A stretch of DNA of 64,000 nt from Dehalococcoidia bacterium. Lineage in GTDB: Bacteria > Chloroflexota > Dehalococcoidia > Bin125. The stretch lies in contig JAJEJC010000007.1 in the NCBI GenBank assembly GCA_022828105.1, positions 454,885-518,884 on the forward strand. The letters are read 5' to 3'. A program made the position numbers and the translations under genes. The notes beneath the pieces were generated by a model. It searched no databases. It saw only the letters and a list, made by a program, of their open reading frames with translations, and was not told where the DNA came from. Numbering within the stretch: position 1 is the first letter of the stretch; each line of letters starts with the position of its first letter. Positions 18,552 through 29,000 of this stretch are shown one piece after another.

Positions 18552-19231
18552 GACACATCCTCCGCTTTCGCCGCCGCGATGAACGCACGGATTTTCTCTT
18601 GGTCTTTGCTGCCGTCGGTCTCGAGTCCCGAGGAGGCATCGACGGCCCATGGCTGCACAGCCCGCACCGCCTCCGCCACGTTGTCCGGGTTGAGCCCGCC
18701 GGCCAACACCAGCGGGCGGCTCAATGCGACCTCTGCGGCGATTGACCAGTCGATGCGCTGTCCCATGCCGCCGCCCTGCTTCGACATGGCGTCGAGCATG
18801 GCAATCGTATTCGGCGCGCGATCGATCTCCCGCAGCACCGATCCTGCGTTCATCCCATCGGCCACGTGAACGACGCGCACGACGGCGCGGCGGATTCGTC
18901 TCGCCAGCGCCGGGTGTTCGCTGCCGCTGAGCTGTACCAGATCGAGATCGACCTGATCGAGCACGCGTTCAATCTCGTCGACCGACTGTCCCGCAAAGAC
19001 GCCAACCAGCAGCGGTTGACCGGCCGCACGGCGCTCACGCTCGACCGTTTCGGTCGTCGATTCGGCAATCTCCACCCTTGGTCCGAGCTCGCGGCGGACG
19101 GCGCGGGCGACCTTGAGATCGATTCGCCTCGGCGCGTCGGCGAAGATCATTCCGATCTCATCGGCGCCCGCTTCTCGCGCCCAGACGGCGTGTTCGACCT
19201 CGCGCACGGAGCACACCTTGACGAATGTCAT
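18548..19231 (-). CDS. trpF: Phosphoribosylanthranilate isomerase
   Basis: A 227-residue TIM-barrel isomerase for step three of tryptophan synthesis. It starts with [24 protein letters not shown]: the catalytic Cys in KVCS replaces the more common [18 protein letters not shown] and [13 protein letters not shown] are intact, the latter holding the phosphate-binding and family-specific SSGLE motif; the catalytic general acid Asp is probably that of VDASSG. Overlaps of 4 nt with both trpC (ATGA) and trpB (GTGA) indicate coupled translation. Confidence 0.94.
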   Translation of the reverse strand: MTFVKVCSVREVEHAVWAREAGADEIGMIFADAPRRIDLKVARAVRRELGPRVEIAESTTETVERERRAAGQPLLVGVFAGQSVDEIERVLDQVDLDLVQLSGSEHPALARRIRRAVVRVVHVADGMNAGSVLREIDRAPNTIAMLDAMSKQGGGMGQRIDWSIAAEVALSRPLVLAGGLNPDNVAEAVRAVQPWAVDASSGLETDGSKDQEKIRAFIAAAKAEDVS

Positions 19232-20013
19232 CGGCCCAGCAATTCCCTTGCCTTGGCGTGAGGGTCGTCGGCGGAGGACAGCGCCTCACCGATCAGTACA
19301 GCGTTGACGCCGCAGGCTTCCATCCGCTGCATGTCCTCGCGCGTGCGTACGCCGCTCGCGGCGACGACGGGCACGGACGGCGGAATCCGGTCTCTCAATC
19401 TCTCCGTCGTACTCAGATCCTCTTCGAAAGTGTGCAGATTGCGGTTGTTGATCCCGATTGCGGTGGCTCCCGCTGCCAGCGCCATCTCGGTCTCGGCTTC
19501 GTCGGTGACCTCGACGAACGCAGTCAGGCCGAATTCGTCGCCGGCCCGGCTGAGGGTCTCAAGCGCGTCGGCGTCGAGTGTCTTGGCGATCAGCAAGTAG
19601 GCGTCTGCGCCTAAGGCCGCCGCTTCGGCGACCTGGTACGGATCGACGTGGAACTCCTTGCGCAGTACCGGCAGCCCGCTGCCTCGCAGCACTTCGGCCG
19701 CCTCGCAGAGATCGGAGTCTGTGGCGAAGAACGCGGGCGAAGTCAGCACCGAGACGGCAATCGCTCCAATCTCGCAGTACGTTCGGGCCAGTTCGGCGGG
19801 CGCGAGGTCGGGCGCGAACAGGCCCTTGGAGGGCGATCCGCGCTTGACTTCGGCGATCAGGCCAACGCCCGGCGACTGCAACGCGGCGATGAAGTCGTTG
19901 CGATCTACGTGCGACGTTGCCCGTTCACGGAGTTCGGCAATCGGAGCGGCCAGCTTGCGTGCGGCGACCTCTCTGCGCGTGTCGTCAACGATACGCTCAA
20001 GCACGGACGCCAT
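19228..20013 (-). CDS. trpC: Indole-3-glycerol phosphate synthase
   Basis: A 261-residue TIM-barrel synthase for step four of the pathway. The start is the ATG at 20013, sharing one base with the trpD stop (TAATG). It opens with SVLERIVDDTRREVAARK, followed by the catalytic Lys segment LIAEVKRGSPSKG, VLTSPAFFATDSD, LRKEFHVDPYQV and the phosphate motif region INNRNLHTFEEDLSTTERL. VVAASGVRTREDM is intact. A standalone enzyme, not fused to trpF. Confidence 0.96.
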   Translation of the reverse strand: MASVLERIVDDTRREVAARKLAAPIAELRERATSHVDRNDFIAALQSPGVGLIAEVKRGSPSKGLFAPDLAPAELARTYCEIGAIAVSVLTSPAFFATDSDLCEAAEVLRGSGLPVLRKEFHVDPYQVAEAAALGADAYLLIAKTLDADALETLSRAGDEFGLTAFVEVTDEAETEMALAAGATAIGINNRNLHTFEEDLSTTERLRDRIPPSVPVVAASGVRTREDMQRMEACGVNAVLIGEALSSADDPHAKARELLGR

Positions 20014-21069
20014 TATGTCGCCTCTGTCGCTTCGGTTTCGGCGGCGATCGCCTGCGATCGCTCGACCCACAACTCCAGCTTACGCAGCGCGCGCTGATCG
20101 TCGATGCACTCGGCGGCGCGGCTGACGCCCTCGGCGAACGTCGGCACCTCTTCCGCCGCGAGCAGTCCGGCGGCGGCGTTGAGCGTGACGAAGCCGGTCA
20201 GCGCCGAGGTCGTTCCACCCAGCACGTCGCGCATCATCTCTGCCGACTCCTCGGCGGACCCGCCGCCGCGCACCGCGCTCAGCGGCACCGACCGAATCTG
20301 GAAGTCTTGCGGCGAGACGGTGAACTCGGTGACTTGCCCGCCTTCGACCTGCCAGCAGCTTGTCTCTCCTTGCGGCGAGACTTCGTCCAGTCCTTCGTGA
20401 CCGTGCACGACCAGACCGCGGCGAACGCCGAGCCGACCCAGCACCGTCGCCATCAGCGGACCCAGGTCAGGTTGCGGTACGCCGATCAGCTGGTGCGTGG
20501 CCCGGGCCGGATTTGTAAGCGGTCCGAGGATGTTAAAGACAGTGCGGACGCCGATCCGTTGTCGGATCGGGGCCACGTGGCGCATGGCCGGATGAAACGC
20601 CTGGGCGAACAGGAATCCGAATCCGACTTCGCGGACGAGTCGTGCGGCCAGTTCGGGATTGACGCTGATCCGTCCGCCGAGCGCCTCGAGCACGTCGGCG
20701 CTGCCGACGCTGGAGGACATGGCCCGGTTGCCGTGCTTGGCGACCGGGACGCCGCAGCCGGCCATGACGAACGCGGCGGCGGTCGAGGAGTTGAACGCGT
20801 GCGTGCCCGAACCACCGGTGCCGGCGGTGTCGGCGAGGCGCGGCAGGTCTGAGAGGTCGACTCGCAGCGCGTGATCACGCATGGCTCGGGCGAGGCCGAC
20901 AATCTCGTCGGCAGACTCGCCCTTCATGCGCAGACCGGTCAGCAGGGCCGCCGCCTGCACTTCGTCGGCCTGGCCCGACATCAACGCGTCCATTGCGGCC
21001 GACGCTTCGCGATCGGAGAGATCTCGGCCCTCGTCGATCACCGCTGCCAGCGCCGCACCCAGATCGGCG

Positions 21070-21077
<8 letters not shown>
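20013..21077 (-). CDS. trpD: Anthranilate phosphoribosyltransferase
   Basis: A 354-residue transferase joining anthranilate and PRPP. Core motifs: [17 protein letters not shown] (PRPP-binding GTGGD-like motif, with GTGGSGT here), [41 protein letters not shown] and [10 protein letters not shown]. Slightly long for the family because of the C-terminal region. It overlaps trpG by 8 nt and trpC by 1 nt. Confidence 0.95.
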
Positions 21078-21667
<590 letters not shown>

Positions 21668-21678
<11 letters not shown>

Positions 21679-22474
21679 TGGAGGCAGCCTCCCGTTCTCG
21701 GAGTATGCGGCGCAACGTGCGGAAACCCTCGACCGCGCGGGGGAACCCGCAGTAGGGAGCGGCCGTCGCCATCACGCCTTCAAGTTCTTGTTCGGTCACG
21801 CCATGGTTGAGCGCGCCGGGGATGTGGAACTGCAGCTCGTCGGGTTTGGTCAGCGCGACCAGGATCGACACCACCACCAGCGAGCGGTCGCGGCGAGAGA
21901 GCTGCGTGCGAGACCAGAGGTCGCCGAAGGCAAACTCGAAGGCGAGCTTGCCGACCGGCCCGATCCGTTCCATTCCGGCCAGCGCTTCGGCCGGATCCTG
22001 CGCCTCGTCTCGTCCGTTGAGCGTGCGCATCACGTCGACCGCGTCGCGGTGACGCTGGTCGTCGTCCTTGTAGTCGGCGGGCGGGATCCGGTACGGCTTG
22101 CCGTCCTGTTCGCTCCACATCTCGACCAACACGTTGATCATCTCGTTACCGGCGGGAAACCCGGAGTACCCGGCGATTTGCAGCGCGATCTCAGTGATTT
22201 CCTCGCGCGAGACGCCGTTGGCCGGGCCGAACGAGGCGTGGAACCGCACGGCCTGCAGTCGTTCCAGCGCGCCCAGCATCGCCAACGCGACAATCGTGCG
22301 GTCGCGGCGCGAGAGCTCGTCGCCCTGCCAGACCTGGCCGAAGATGTAGTCCACCACGTAGCTGCCGAACGCGCCCGTGCGCTGCTCAGCGGCGGAGGCA
22401 AAGCCGGCCGGTTGGCCGGTCATTTCAGCCAACAACTCGCTGCCCGCCTTGCGCCGTTCGGTGTGTGTAGTCAT
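21668..22474 (-). CDS. Carboxymuconolactone decarboxylase (CMD) family protein, two CMD domains
   Basis: A 268-residue protein with two CMD/AhpD-like helical domains. The first is around residues 25-125 ([28 protein letters not shown], then [20 protein letters not shown]), the second around 160-255 ([27 protein letters not shown], then [20 protein letters not shown]). No AhpD-type CxxC is present, so it is not an obvious peroxidase-type reductase. Encoded inside the trp operon, between the NUDIX-CMD gene (9-nt gap) and trpG (11-nt overlap). Role in tryptophan metabolism unknown; handling of an aromatic intermediate or by-product is speculation. Confidence 0.85.
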
Positions 22475-22483
22475 TGCAATGCC

Positions 22484-23203
22484 TCAGTTCTCCGGCTCGT
22501 TCGTTGGCGCGCATTCTAGGCTCGCGGCGCGGCCCAGCTCGGCGGCCACAACGCCAACCTGCTCCAACTCCGCCTGCGTCCAGCCGAGCCTCAGGGCAGA
22601 CCGAACTTCGGTCTCCCAGTCGAGGTCGCGTCCCAGCGCGCTACTTGCCGCGACGCGTGCCGCCAGCCGGGTCAATGCGATATCGCGCTCTGCCAGGGAG
22701 TCGGAATCCGGTTGCGGGAACACTGACAGGGAGTCGCTCTCGGCGAACAACTCGTCCAGCGAGGTGTCCGCCTCAAAGTCCCAACCCGAGCCGAGGCGTT
22801 CGATCACCGTCGCGAGCAGCTCGGCCTGTTGTTCGGGAAGCTCGGCGAGCGCCGATGCTGCGTCCCACCATTCCATCCCGTCGAACGGATTCGACTCGTC
22901 GTCCGGCGTGGCGTCAAGCGTCTCTTTGACGGTGACCAGGTAGGCATTGTGAATCGCATGCCTCCCGCTCGTCGGTTCGCGGCCGTAGACCGTGCAGGCA
23001 TAGGCGGCGGCGACGCGCTGACGCAGGAGGTGGGCGAACAATCGCGGCACGGTGTCGTCCGGTTCCTCACTCAGCGGCGTGACGTCTCCGGGCAGCCACC
23101 AGCGCCCGGGCCAGAGCGTCTCCTGGCTGCGGCGGCGCAGCAGCAGGACGCGTCCCTCGCTGTCGAGCGAGACGCCGTAACCGATGATCAGCGACTCCGA
23201 CAT
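22484..23203 (-). CDS. NUDIX-like domain fused to a CMD-like helical domain
   Basis: A 239-residue protein with two parts. Residues 3-125 resemble a NUDIX fold (GYGVSLDSEGRVLLLRRRSQ, then LWPGRWWLPGGD-like LWPGRWWLPGD), but the full NUDIX box (GX5EX7REUXEEXGU) is not recognisable, so hydrolase activity is doubtful. Residues 165-235 resemble a CMD domain (ERDIALTRLAARVAASSALGRD, LDWETEVRSALRLGWTQAELE). The start is the ATG at 23203, sharing one base with the trpE stop (TGATG). This puts two adjacent CMD-containing genes between trpE and trpG. No known function. Confidence 0.6.
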   Translation of the reverse strand: MSESLIIGYGVSLDSEGRVLLLRRRSQETLWPGRWWLPGDVTPLSEEPDDTVPRLFAHLLRQRVAAAYACTVYGREPTSGRHAIHNAYLVTVKETLDATPDDESNPFDGMEWWDAASALAELPEQQAELLATVIERLGSGWDFEADTSLDELFAESDSLSVFPQPDSDSLAERDIALTRLAARVAASSALGRDLDWETEVRSALRLGWTQAELEQVGVVAAELGRAASLECAPTNEPEN

Positions 23204-24711
23204 CAATAGCCTCGGACTCCTCGAGCCCCGGACCCGGCGCGCGAGCGCTCTTCCGCCAGGTCGAGCGCGGTAAACATGCCCATCGCCTTGTTCACCGTCT
23301 CGTCGAACTCGAACGTGGGCGTCGAGTCGAAGACGATGCCGCCGCCGGCCTGCACCGAGGCGACGCCGTCCTGCATGATGATCGTGCGAATCGTGATCGC
23401 CGTCTCCATGTTGCCGCCGAAGCCGAAGTAGCCAAGCGCTCCGGCATATGGGCCGCGCTGATCCTCCTCCAACTCGGAGATGATTTCCATCGCGCGGATC
23501 TTGGGCGCGCCCGAGACGGTGCCGGCCGGAAACGTGGCCCGAACGGCGTCAAACGAACTGGCGCCCTCGGCGAGGTCGGCCTCGACGTGGGAGACCAGGT
23601 GCATGACGTGGCTGTAGCGCTCAACATCGAGCTCCTGGGTGACCCGAACCGTGCCCGGCTTGGCGACGCGGCCGATGTCGTTGCGGCCCAGGTCGAGCAA
23701 CATCACGTGCTCGGCAATCTCCTTTTCGTCGCTTCGCAGTTCGGCTTCCAGCGCGCGATCTTCATCGTCGTCCAGGCCCCGTCGGCGAGTGCCGGCGATC
23801 GGGTGCGTTGACACCTTGCCGTCCTCGACAATCACCAACAGTTCGGGAGATGTCCCGACGATCTGGTGGTCGTCCATCTCCAGATAGTACGTATAGGGCG
23901 AGGGATTGACCGTGCGCAGCGTGCGATAGACGTTGAACGGGTGCACAAACGTCTCGCGCGAGAAGCGCTGGGAGTAGACGCATTGGATGATGTCCCCGGC
24001 GACGACGTAGTCGATGATCTGCTTGACATCGGAGAAGTACGCCTCTCGCTCCATGTTGGAGCGGATCGCGCTGGTGTGACCGACCGGCTCAGGCGCGTCG
24101 CCGGGCGGAATCGGCGGGCCGGACTGCAATCGTTCGACCAGTTCGTCAATCCGGAATTCGGCCGCTCGGTAGGCCGCTTCGACATCGCCGTCGAGGCGCG
24201 CGTGCGTCACGACCTTGATCACGTGCTTGAGATGGTCGAAGAGCAGCACGGTGTCGACGAATTGAAACAACGCCTCGGGCAGACCATGCGGGTCGTGACC
24301 GGCGGGTTGTACTCGCGGCTCGAAGTGCCGGATCGATTCGTAGCCGAGGTATCCGACCGCGCCGCCATGAAAGGGCGGCAGGTCGGGGTTGGGTACGAGA
24401 TCGAAGCGGCTGAGTTCGGATTCCACTTCGTTGAGCGGATCGACATCGCCGCCCGACGGCGCGCGGAACACCCGGTACGGCTCGGTGCCGATGAAGGAGT
24501 AGCGACTCGGACGCTCGCCGCCCTCTACCGATTCGAGCAGGAACGAGTACGCGCCGCGTTTGACCTTGAGAAAGGCGGAGACGGGTGTTTCGAGGTCGGC
24601 CAGGACTTCGCGATAGATCGCGGCGAAATTGCCTCGGCCGGACGCAGCGGCATCGGCAGCCAACTGCTTGAATTCGTCGAGGCTAGGGGTGAGTTCACCG
24701 GTTGACGGCAT
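23203..24711 (-). CDS. trpE: Anthranilate synthase component I
   Basis: A 502-residue chorismate-using enzyme. The ATG at 24711 has CAGGAG upstream and gives the normal start; longer readings to 25278 run through the promoter and leader. The N-terminal part has the feedback site LLESVEGGERPSRYSFIG (Ser of LLES binds tryptophan in homologues). The C-terminal catalytic part has IQCVYSQRFS, HPIAGTRRRG, ELRSDEKEIAEHVMLLDLGRND, VSGAPKIRAMEII and GYFGFGGNMETAITIRT. First gene of the operon. Confidence 0.96.
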   Translation of the reverse strand: MPSTGELTPSLDEFKQLAADAAASGRGNFAAIYREVLADLETPVSAFLKVKRGAYSFLLESVEGGERPSRYSFIGTEPYRVFRAPSGGDVDPLNEVESELSRFDLVPNPDLPPFHGGAVGYLGYESIRHFEPRVQPAGHDPHGLPEALFQFVDTVLLFDHLKHVIKVVTHARLDGDVEAAYRAAEFRIDELVERLQSGPPIPPGDAPEPVGHTSAIRSNMEREAYFSDVKQIIDYVVAGDIIQCVYSQRFSRETFVHPFNVYRTLRTVNPSPYTYYLEMDDHQIVGTSPELLVIVEDGKVSTHPIAGTRRRGLDDDEDRALEAELRSDEKEIAEHVMLLDLGRNDIGRVAKPGTVRVTQELDVERYSHVMHLVSHVEADLAEGASSFDAVRATFPAGTVSGAPKIRAMEIISELEEDQRGPYAGALGYFGFGGNMETAITIRTIIMQDGVASVQAGGGIVFDSTPTFEFDETVNKAMGMFTALDLAEERSRAGSGARGVRGY

Positions 24712-24782
24712 GGGAACAGGCTCCTGGGATGCACGCGGTGCGCTGCGGGATGCGTTGCAAGCGGCCGCGTCGGCGGGACGAC

Positions 24783-24884
24783 TTAGTCTGCGCCTCGCCA
24801 GACCCCCTGGCCGCCCGACGTATGGCAGAGCGCGGACAGCCGCGTGCGCGGTCCCATCTCGCCCATTGACCACAGCGCGGACAT
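24783..24884 (-). CDS. Possible trp leader peptide
   Basis: A 33-codon open frame on the trpE transcript: ATG at 24884 with AGGAG 7-8 nt upstream, opening MSALWSMGEM, with Trp codons at positions 5 and 29, ending at TAA 24783. It begins about 20 nt after the predicted transcription start and 70 nt before trpE. Two separated Trp codons are weaker than the tandem Trp of classical trpL, and no clear U-rich terminator was found between it and trpE, so attenuation is possible but not shown. Confidence 0.4.
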   Translation of the reverse strand: MSALWSMGEMGPRTRLSALCHTSGGQGVWRGAD

Positions 24885-24907
24885 CGCGTGCTCCTGTTCC
24901 TGTCAGA

Positions 24908-24935
24908 ATCCTACGGCAGTCGTCCGCGTTGTCAA
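24908..24935 (-). promoter_or_regulatory. Predicted trpE operon promoter
   Basis: On the minus strand, a perfect -35 TTGACA (24935-24930), a 16-nt spacer and TAGGAT (24913-24908) as -10. The start of transcription would fall near 24901, just ahead of the candidate leader peptide. Confidence 0.6.
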
Positions 24936-24996
24936 ACCTCGCGTGCGACACATACCGGTGGTATGAAGCTCCAACGCTGATCGAGCGCTCGCCGAT

Positions 24997-25026
24997 TTGT
25001 TGCCGCATACCCTTCCGTGCTACTCT
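24997..25026 (+). promoter_or_regulatory. Weak predicted promoter of the birA-side leader RNA
   Basis: TTGTTG (24997-25002), an 18-nt spacer and TACTCT (25021-25026). The match is only moderate, but it would start RNA near 25033, immediately before the strong ribosome site at 25037. It is back to back with the trpE promoter. Confidence 0.35.
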
Positions 25027-25053
25027 CCGAGGCAGGAAAGGAGGTGATGCAAC

Positions 25054-25119
25054 TTGGGACATAGTCAACGATCGCCCAGGTACCGACGACGCAGCGCAGT
25101 GGAGGTGGGCGCCTCCTAG
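25054..25119 (+). CDS. Very short ORF in the leader before birA (21 codons)
   Basis: A TTG-initiated 21-codon frame ending in TAG at 25117. It reads M-GHSQRSPRYRRR-SAVEVGAS, strongly basic in the middle. It follows one of the best ribosome sites in the window, AAAGGAGGTGAT (25037-25048), with GGAGG 9 nt from the TTG. An ATG at 25047 would give only MQLGT and is too close to the site. The ORF overlaps the 5' arm of a long RNA helix, the layout of a regulatory upstream ORF. Not recognised as a named leader peptide. Confidence 0.45.
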   Translation: MGHSQRSPRYRRRSAVEVGAS

Positions 25120-25154
25120 CCGCTGACACCAAACGTCGCCCGGATACCTGGGCG
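25073..25154 (+). ncRNA. Long-range RNA helix in the pre-birA leader
   Basis: CGCCCAGGTACCG (25073-25085) pairs with CGGATACCTGGGCG (25141-25154): 13 base pairs with a single bulged A. CGACG (25087-25091) then pairs with CGTCG (25134-25138). Inside lies a smaller hairpin GGAGG-TGGGCG-CCTCC (25101-25116). The 5' arm is inside the 21-codon ORF. CTGGGCG (25148-25154) can also pair with CGCCCAG (25174-25180) in the following terminator-like hairpin, so two alternative folds exist. Pairings are read by eye; no energies were calculated. Confidence 0.55.
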
Positions 25155-25161
25155 AACCACG

Positions 25162-25198
25162 ACGACCCCGAGCCGCCCAGCTCGGGGTCGTGTCGTTT
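25162..25198 (+). terminator. Strong hairpin before birA, terminator or attenuator
   Basis: ACGACCCCGAGC (25162-25173), loop CGCCCA, GCTCGGGGTCGT (25180-25191): a 12-bp GC-rich stem followed by GTCGTTT. The U tract is short, so termination strength is uncertain. It lies 20 nt before the birA start and would either end the short leader RNA or attenuate birA. Confidence 0.55.
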
Positions 25199-25217
25199 AA
25201 CGCTCTAGCCTTGTTCC

Positions 25218-26048
25218 ATGAGCGCTCAGGATCTGCTCCCGCCTCACCAACGACTCGACCTGGACTGCGTTCGGTCAATGCTCGCCACTCGCAAGATTGG
25301 TCGAACCGTGCGCTACCGCGTGCAGACCACCTCGACCATGGACGACGCCCGCCGGCTCGCCGCCGATGGCGCGCCTCACGGCACGGTGGTCGTCGCCGAC
25401 GAACAGACCGCCGGACGCGGCACCAAGGGCCGCATCTGGGTCTCTCCGCCGGGACAGAGCATCCACGCGACGATCATCGTGCGTCCCGAAGTCGAACAAC
25501 TCAAGCGTCTCAGCATCATCAGTCCCGTCGCGGCCGCGGACGCCGTGCTCGCGACGTCGCCACTCGAACCGGAAATCAAGTGGCCCAACGACATCCAGAT
25601 CGCGGCGCGCAAGCTGGGCGGAATCCTGATCGAAGCCGAATGGGATGCCGACGGCCCAACTTGCGCGCTGATCGGCATCGGCCTGAATGTCAACTTCGAT
25701 CCCGCTCCCTGGGCTACTCAGATCGATCGTCCCGCCACCAGCCTGATGATTGAACTCGGAGAACGCCGGCGACGTGAGCCTGTGCTCGCCGCGCTGCTCA
25801 ATGCGTTCGAGCTTCGCTATCTCCAGGCCGCCTCTGCCCCGCACGCCTTGCACGAATCCTGGCGATCCCGGCTCAATACCCTCAATCGTTCGGTAACGAT
25901 CACGTCGCCGAGCGGCGAGGAGTTTCACGGCACGGCGACCGACGTCGAGCCGAGCGGCGCGCTGGTCGTTGCAGGCGGCGGGGGCGAGCTGCGCTCCTTC
26001 ATCGCTGGCGAAGTCACGCTCCGAGAAGCCGACGCACCCAGCGCGTAA
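25218..26048 (+). CDS. birA: Biotin--[acetyl-CoA-carboxylase] ligase
   Basis: A 276-residue biotin protein ligase: makes biotinyl-5'-AMP and attaches biotin to carboxylase carrier domains. Core motifs: TTSTMDDARRLAADGAPHGT, the biotin/ATP loop QTAGRGTKGRIWVSPPG (GRGR/K motif), EIKWPNDIQIAARKLGGIL and IGIGLNVNF. A C-terminal SH3-like domain (GEEFHGTATDVEPSGALVV) is present. There is no N-terminal winged-helix repressor domain, so it is a group I ligase. The ATG at 25218 has no clear ribosome site. The last 35 nt overlap the convergent repeat-protein gene. Confidence 0.95.
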   Translation: MSAQDLLPPHQRLDLDCVRSMLATRKIGRTVRYRVQTTSTMDDARRLAADGAPHGTVVVADEQTAGRGTKGRIWVSPPGQSIHATIIVRPEVEQLKRLSIISPVAAADAVLATSPLEPEIKWPNDIQIAARKLGGILIEAEWDADGPTCALIGIGLNVNFDPAPWATQIDRPATSLMIELGERRRREPVLAALLNAFELRYLQAASAPHALHESWRSRLNTLNRSVTITSPSGEEFHGTATDVEPSGALVVAGGGGELRSFIAGEVTLREADAPSA

Positions 26049-29000
26049 AGGCCGAAGTCGCCCCGGTCACAATCAACGACGGAGCCGCAACCTTGCCGTC
26101 CGTCGGCATTTGTTGCCAGGACCCCGCAATCAGGTCAAGCACACATCCGCCCAGCAAGCGCGCCGCCTCCAGGCCGGCGAGCGAGACCTCGACGCCCTGC
26201 GCTCGCGGCGCGCCGTTTGGATCCTGCAGTTCCAACAGCCATCCGCTGACCTGGTTGCCCGCCGAACCGTCCGCGCAAGCCGGTGGAACCTGTTCGAGCA
26301 GTCGCATCAGCCGCCCCGCGTTGCTCAGTCGAGAGACGGAGATCCCCGTTGCGTCCTTCAACGAATCGGGGAGTTGAACCGACAATCGCAAACCACCGAC
26401 CATTACAGTCTGGACGCCGTCGCCCGGCGCCGCGCCGAATCGAGCGCCGTCCGCCGACGCGAATGCTCGCGATAGCTCCCGCTCAAACGACGTCGTGCCG
26501 CCGCTGGCTCGCAGCCTGGCCTGCTCGACGAGCAGCTCGTCGGTTCTCGGCGATGGTGTGAGATTCTCCGCCGACATGTCGAACACCGCTAACGGCAGGC
26601 CCGAGCGATCTCGGACCATTCCTCCGCTTCCCGGCGAATAGCGCAATCGTGTGGCATCAAGTGACGTCACCGCCTCCATCAGCGTCAGGGTGATCGTCTC
26701 ATCCGCCCATTCCAGGCCAGAGACGCCGATCTCTCGGTGACCCGCAAGGACAACGAAGTCGGCGGCCGGCGCATCGATCGCACCGATTTGTTGATTGAGT
26801 ACCAGCACTACCTCGCGCGCGTTGACGGTGGCCGAGATCGCAAGCGGCGCAGTCTCCGTGTAATTCTGTACCACGAACCCGCCGCTGGTCACGAGCACGC
26901 CGCTGAGTCCGGCCAGTCCATTCCGCCCTTGCAAGATGTACACCACGCCGAACAGGTCCAGGTCGTCCGGCAGGCTGTGCTTCAGTTGCAACTGCACCGA
27001 AGAGCCGCTGATCGTGACCGACGCGATCTCGACTTCCAGGTCGGGTCCCACCAATGAAAACCAGGCAGCAGCAACGGTTCGTTGGAGCAGCGGTTGATCG
27101 AAATTGAGGATGACCAGATCATCCAGGCCGAACCCGGTGGTGAACTTGGGCGGCTCGGTCTGATTGACAATCGGGACGGACAGGCTGCCAACGGTGAGGC
27201 CACCGCCCTGCAGCGACGTTCCTGAGTATGTCAGGGTCGTCTCCGCGTCGGCGTCGATGCCCGGAGACTCGAGTTGCAACGTGAGCACCCGGCCTTCGAT
27301 CCCTTGCACCTCAGTCACGCGACCATTGGCAGTAATCGCGAACTCCGATGCGCTGGGCAGCGACGGATCAAGCGGCTGGTCAAAGGTCAGCTCGAGCCGG
27401 TCCGTTACTGCAACTGCAGACACCGCGCACGGAGCAGCGCGTTCAACGGCGCGCTCCAGTGAAATCGTCGGCGAGCCGTCCGACGGCAACCAGGCGATCG
27501 TCAGTGAGTCGCCGATGCACACCGCTGCATCCGGAACAAGACGAATCATGCCTGCGCCTTGATCGACCGTGAGTGCTCGTGACTCGCCATTGACCTGGAG
27601 CGACCACCCTTGATCGGTAAGCCGTGTGCCTGCGACAAGTGTCAGTTCCAGCGCACCGTGATCAGATTCGACGCAAACCAACCCAAGCGTCTGGTCGATC
27701 AGGTTCTCCAGCGCGAACCTGAATCCCACGATCGGGCGGTCGTCATCGTCGAGCCAGGCGTTCTCGTTCGGCGAGTAGGCAAGAGCCAAGGCTGCGCACT
27801 CAGGTACCGAGCGCTGCAGATCGACGGTCAGGCTCTGCCGCTCTGCACGTACCTGTTTGACCGCGACCATTTCCTGGTCTGTAGTCACACGCAGTGGATC
27901 GGAGCTGAGATTCGCATCCTCTCGCAACGCCCCGTCGAATGCGACGACGATCTTCGAAGGCTCGGCCCGGTCGAACGTCTTGCCCGTTGGCGCCGCAGCC
28001 GTCACGTTGGTCACACTGATCGACGCGAACGAAGCCACGACGTTCTCCGGCAGTGACGTGTCCCTGAGATTCCACTTGGCGCCATCAACCGACTGCACCT
28101 GGTAGCTCAGCTTCACGGTGTCGCCTCTGCTCGTCCGTTCGTCAAGCCGCAGCGTGACCGTGTTCCCCGAAACCTCCACTTCCGCAATCGACGCTACCTC
28201 TGACGAGGCTGCACCTGAGAGTGTTCGTTCAACCGTGAACCATGTCGGATTGTTGGCCGCGGTGCAGTCGAAGCCGGCGACGTTGGCTTCCAGCCACTCA
28301 CAGTTCGGTGGCGGAACGTAGTCGTCGTCCGAGTCCAACGTCTGGTCAAACTCAATCAGAATCAGATCGCGGTTGACACCCGCGCTCGTCAGTTGGGGCG
28401 CGACGTCAACGTTGTTCGTGATGTCAATGCTGAATGTCGCAACGCGATTGCCGTCGCCTTGTTGTTCCGGATCGCCGTCATCATCCCGCAGACCGCCGGA
28501 TTCTGGCTGGGTATAGCTCAGCTCGGCGGTCGCGCCTTCGCGGATCCAATGCTCTGCCGTGAACTCAATCAGCAGCTGATCGCCTTCCGAGCGATCGGAG
28601 TCGACAGTGACTGCCTTGATCTCCAATGCAGGCGTGAATGCAAACCACGATGAGTCCAGGGAGCCGGTCGGGTCCAGGCGCTGGTCGAAACGCAACACGA
28701 CTCGATTGGCTCCCGGTACTGATCCAGACGCATCGGCGCTGGCCGATACGGGGAACGGCGCGTAGTCAGTCGCGTTGCCGACCGACTTGGTGAAACCGAG
28801 GGCCAGTACGCCGCTAGCGCTCGCGAGACCGCCCACGTCGGGCGCCGAGTAGGTGAGTTCGTAGTCGGCGTCCTCGGTCGCCGACGGCGTCACGCCCAAC
28901 GTCACCGTCGAGCCCGCTACGCTCGCGGTCTCAACCTTCAGGTTGCCCGATTCAACTGTGAACCAAGCCGCCTTGACACTGACGTCCTCGTCCAACGCTC

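Noticed and set aside
24712-25278. Extending trpE upstream by 189 codons
   Set aside because: The extension crosses the trpE promoter and the divergent leader and has no TrpE similarity; the ATG at 24711 has a ribosome site and the family start.
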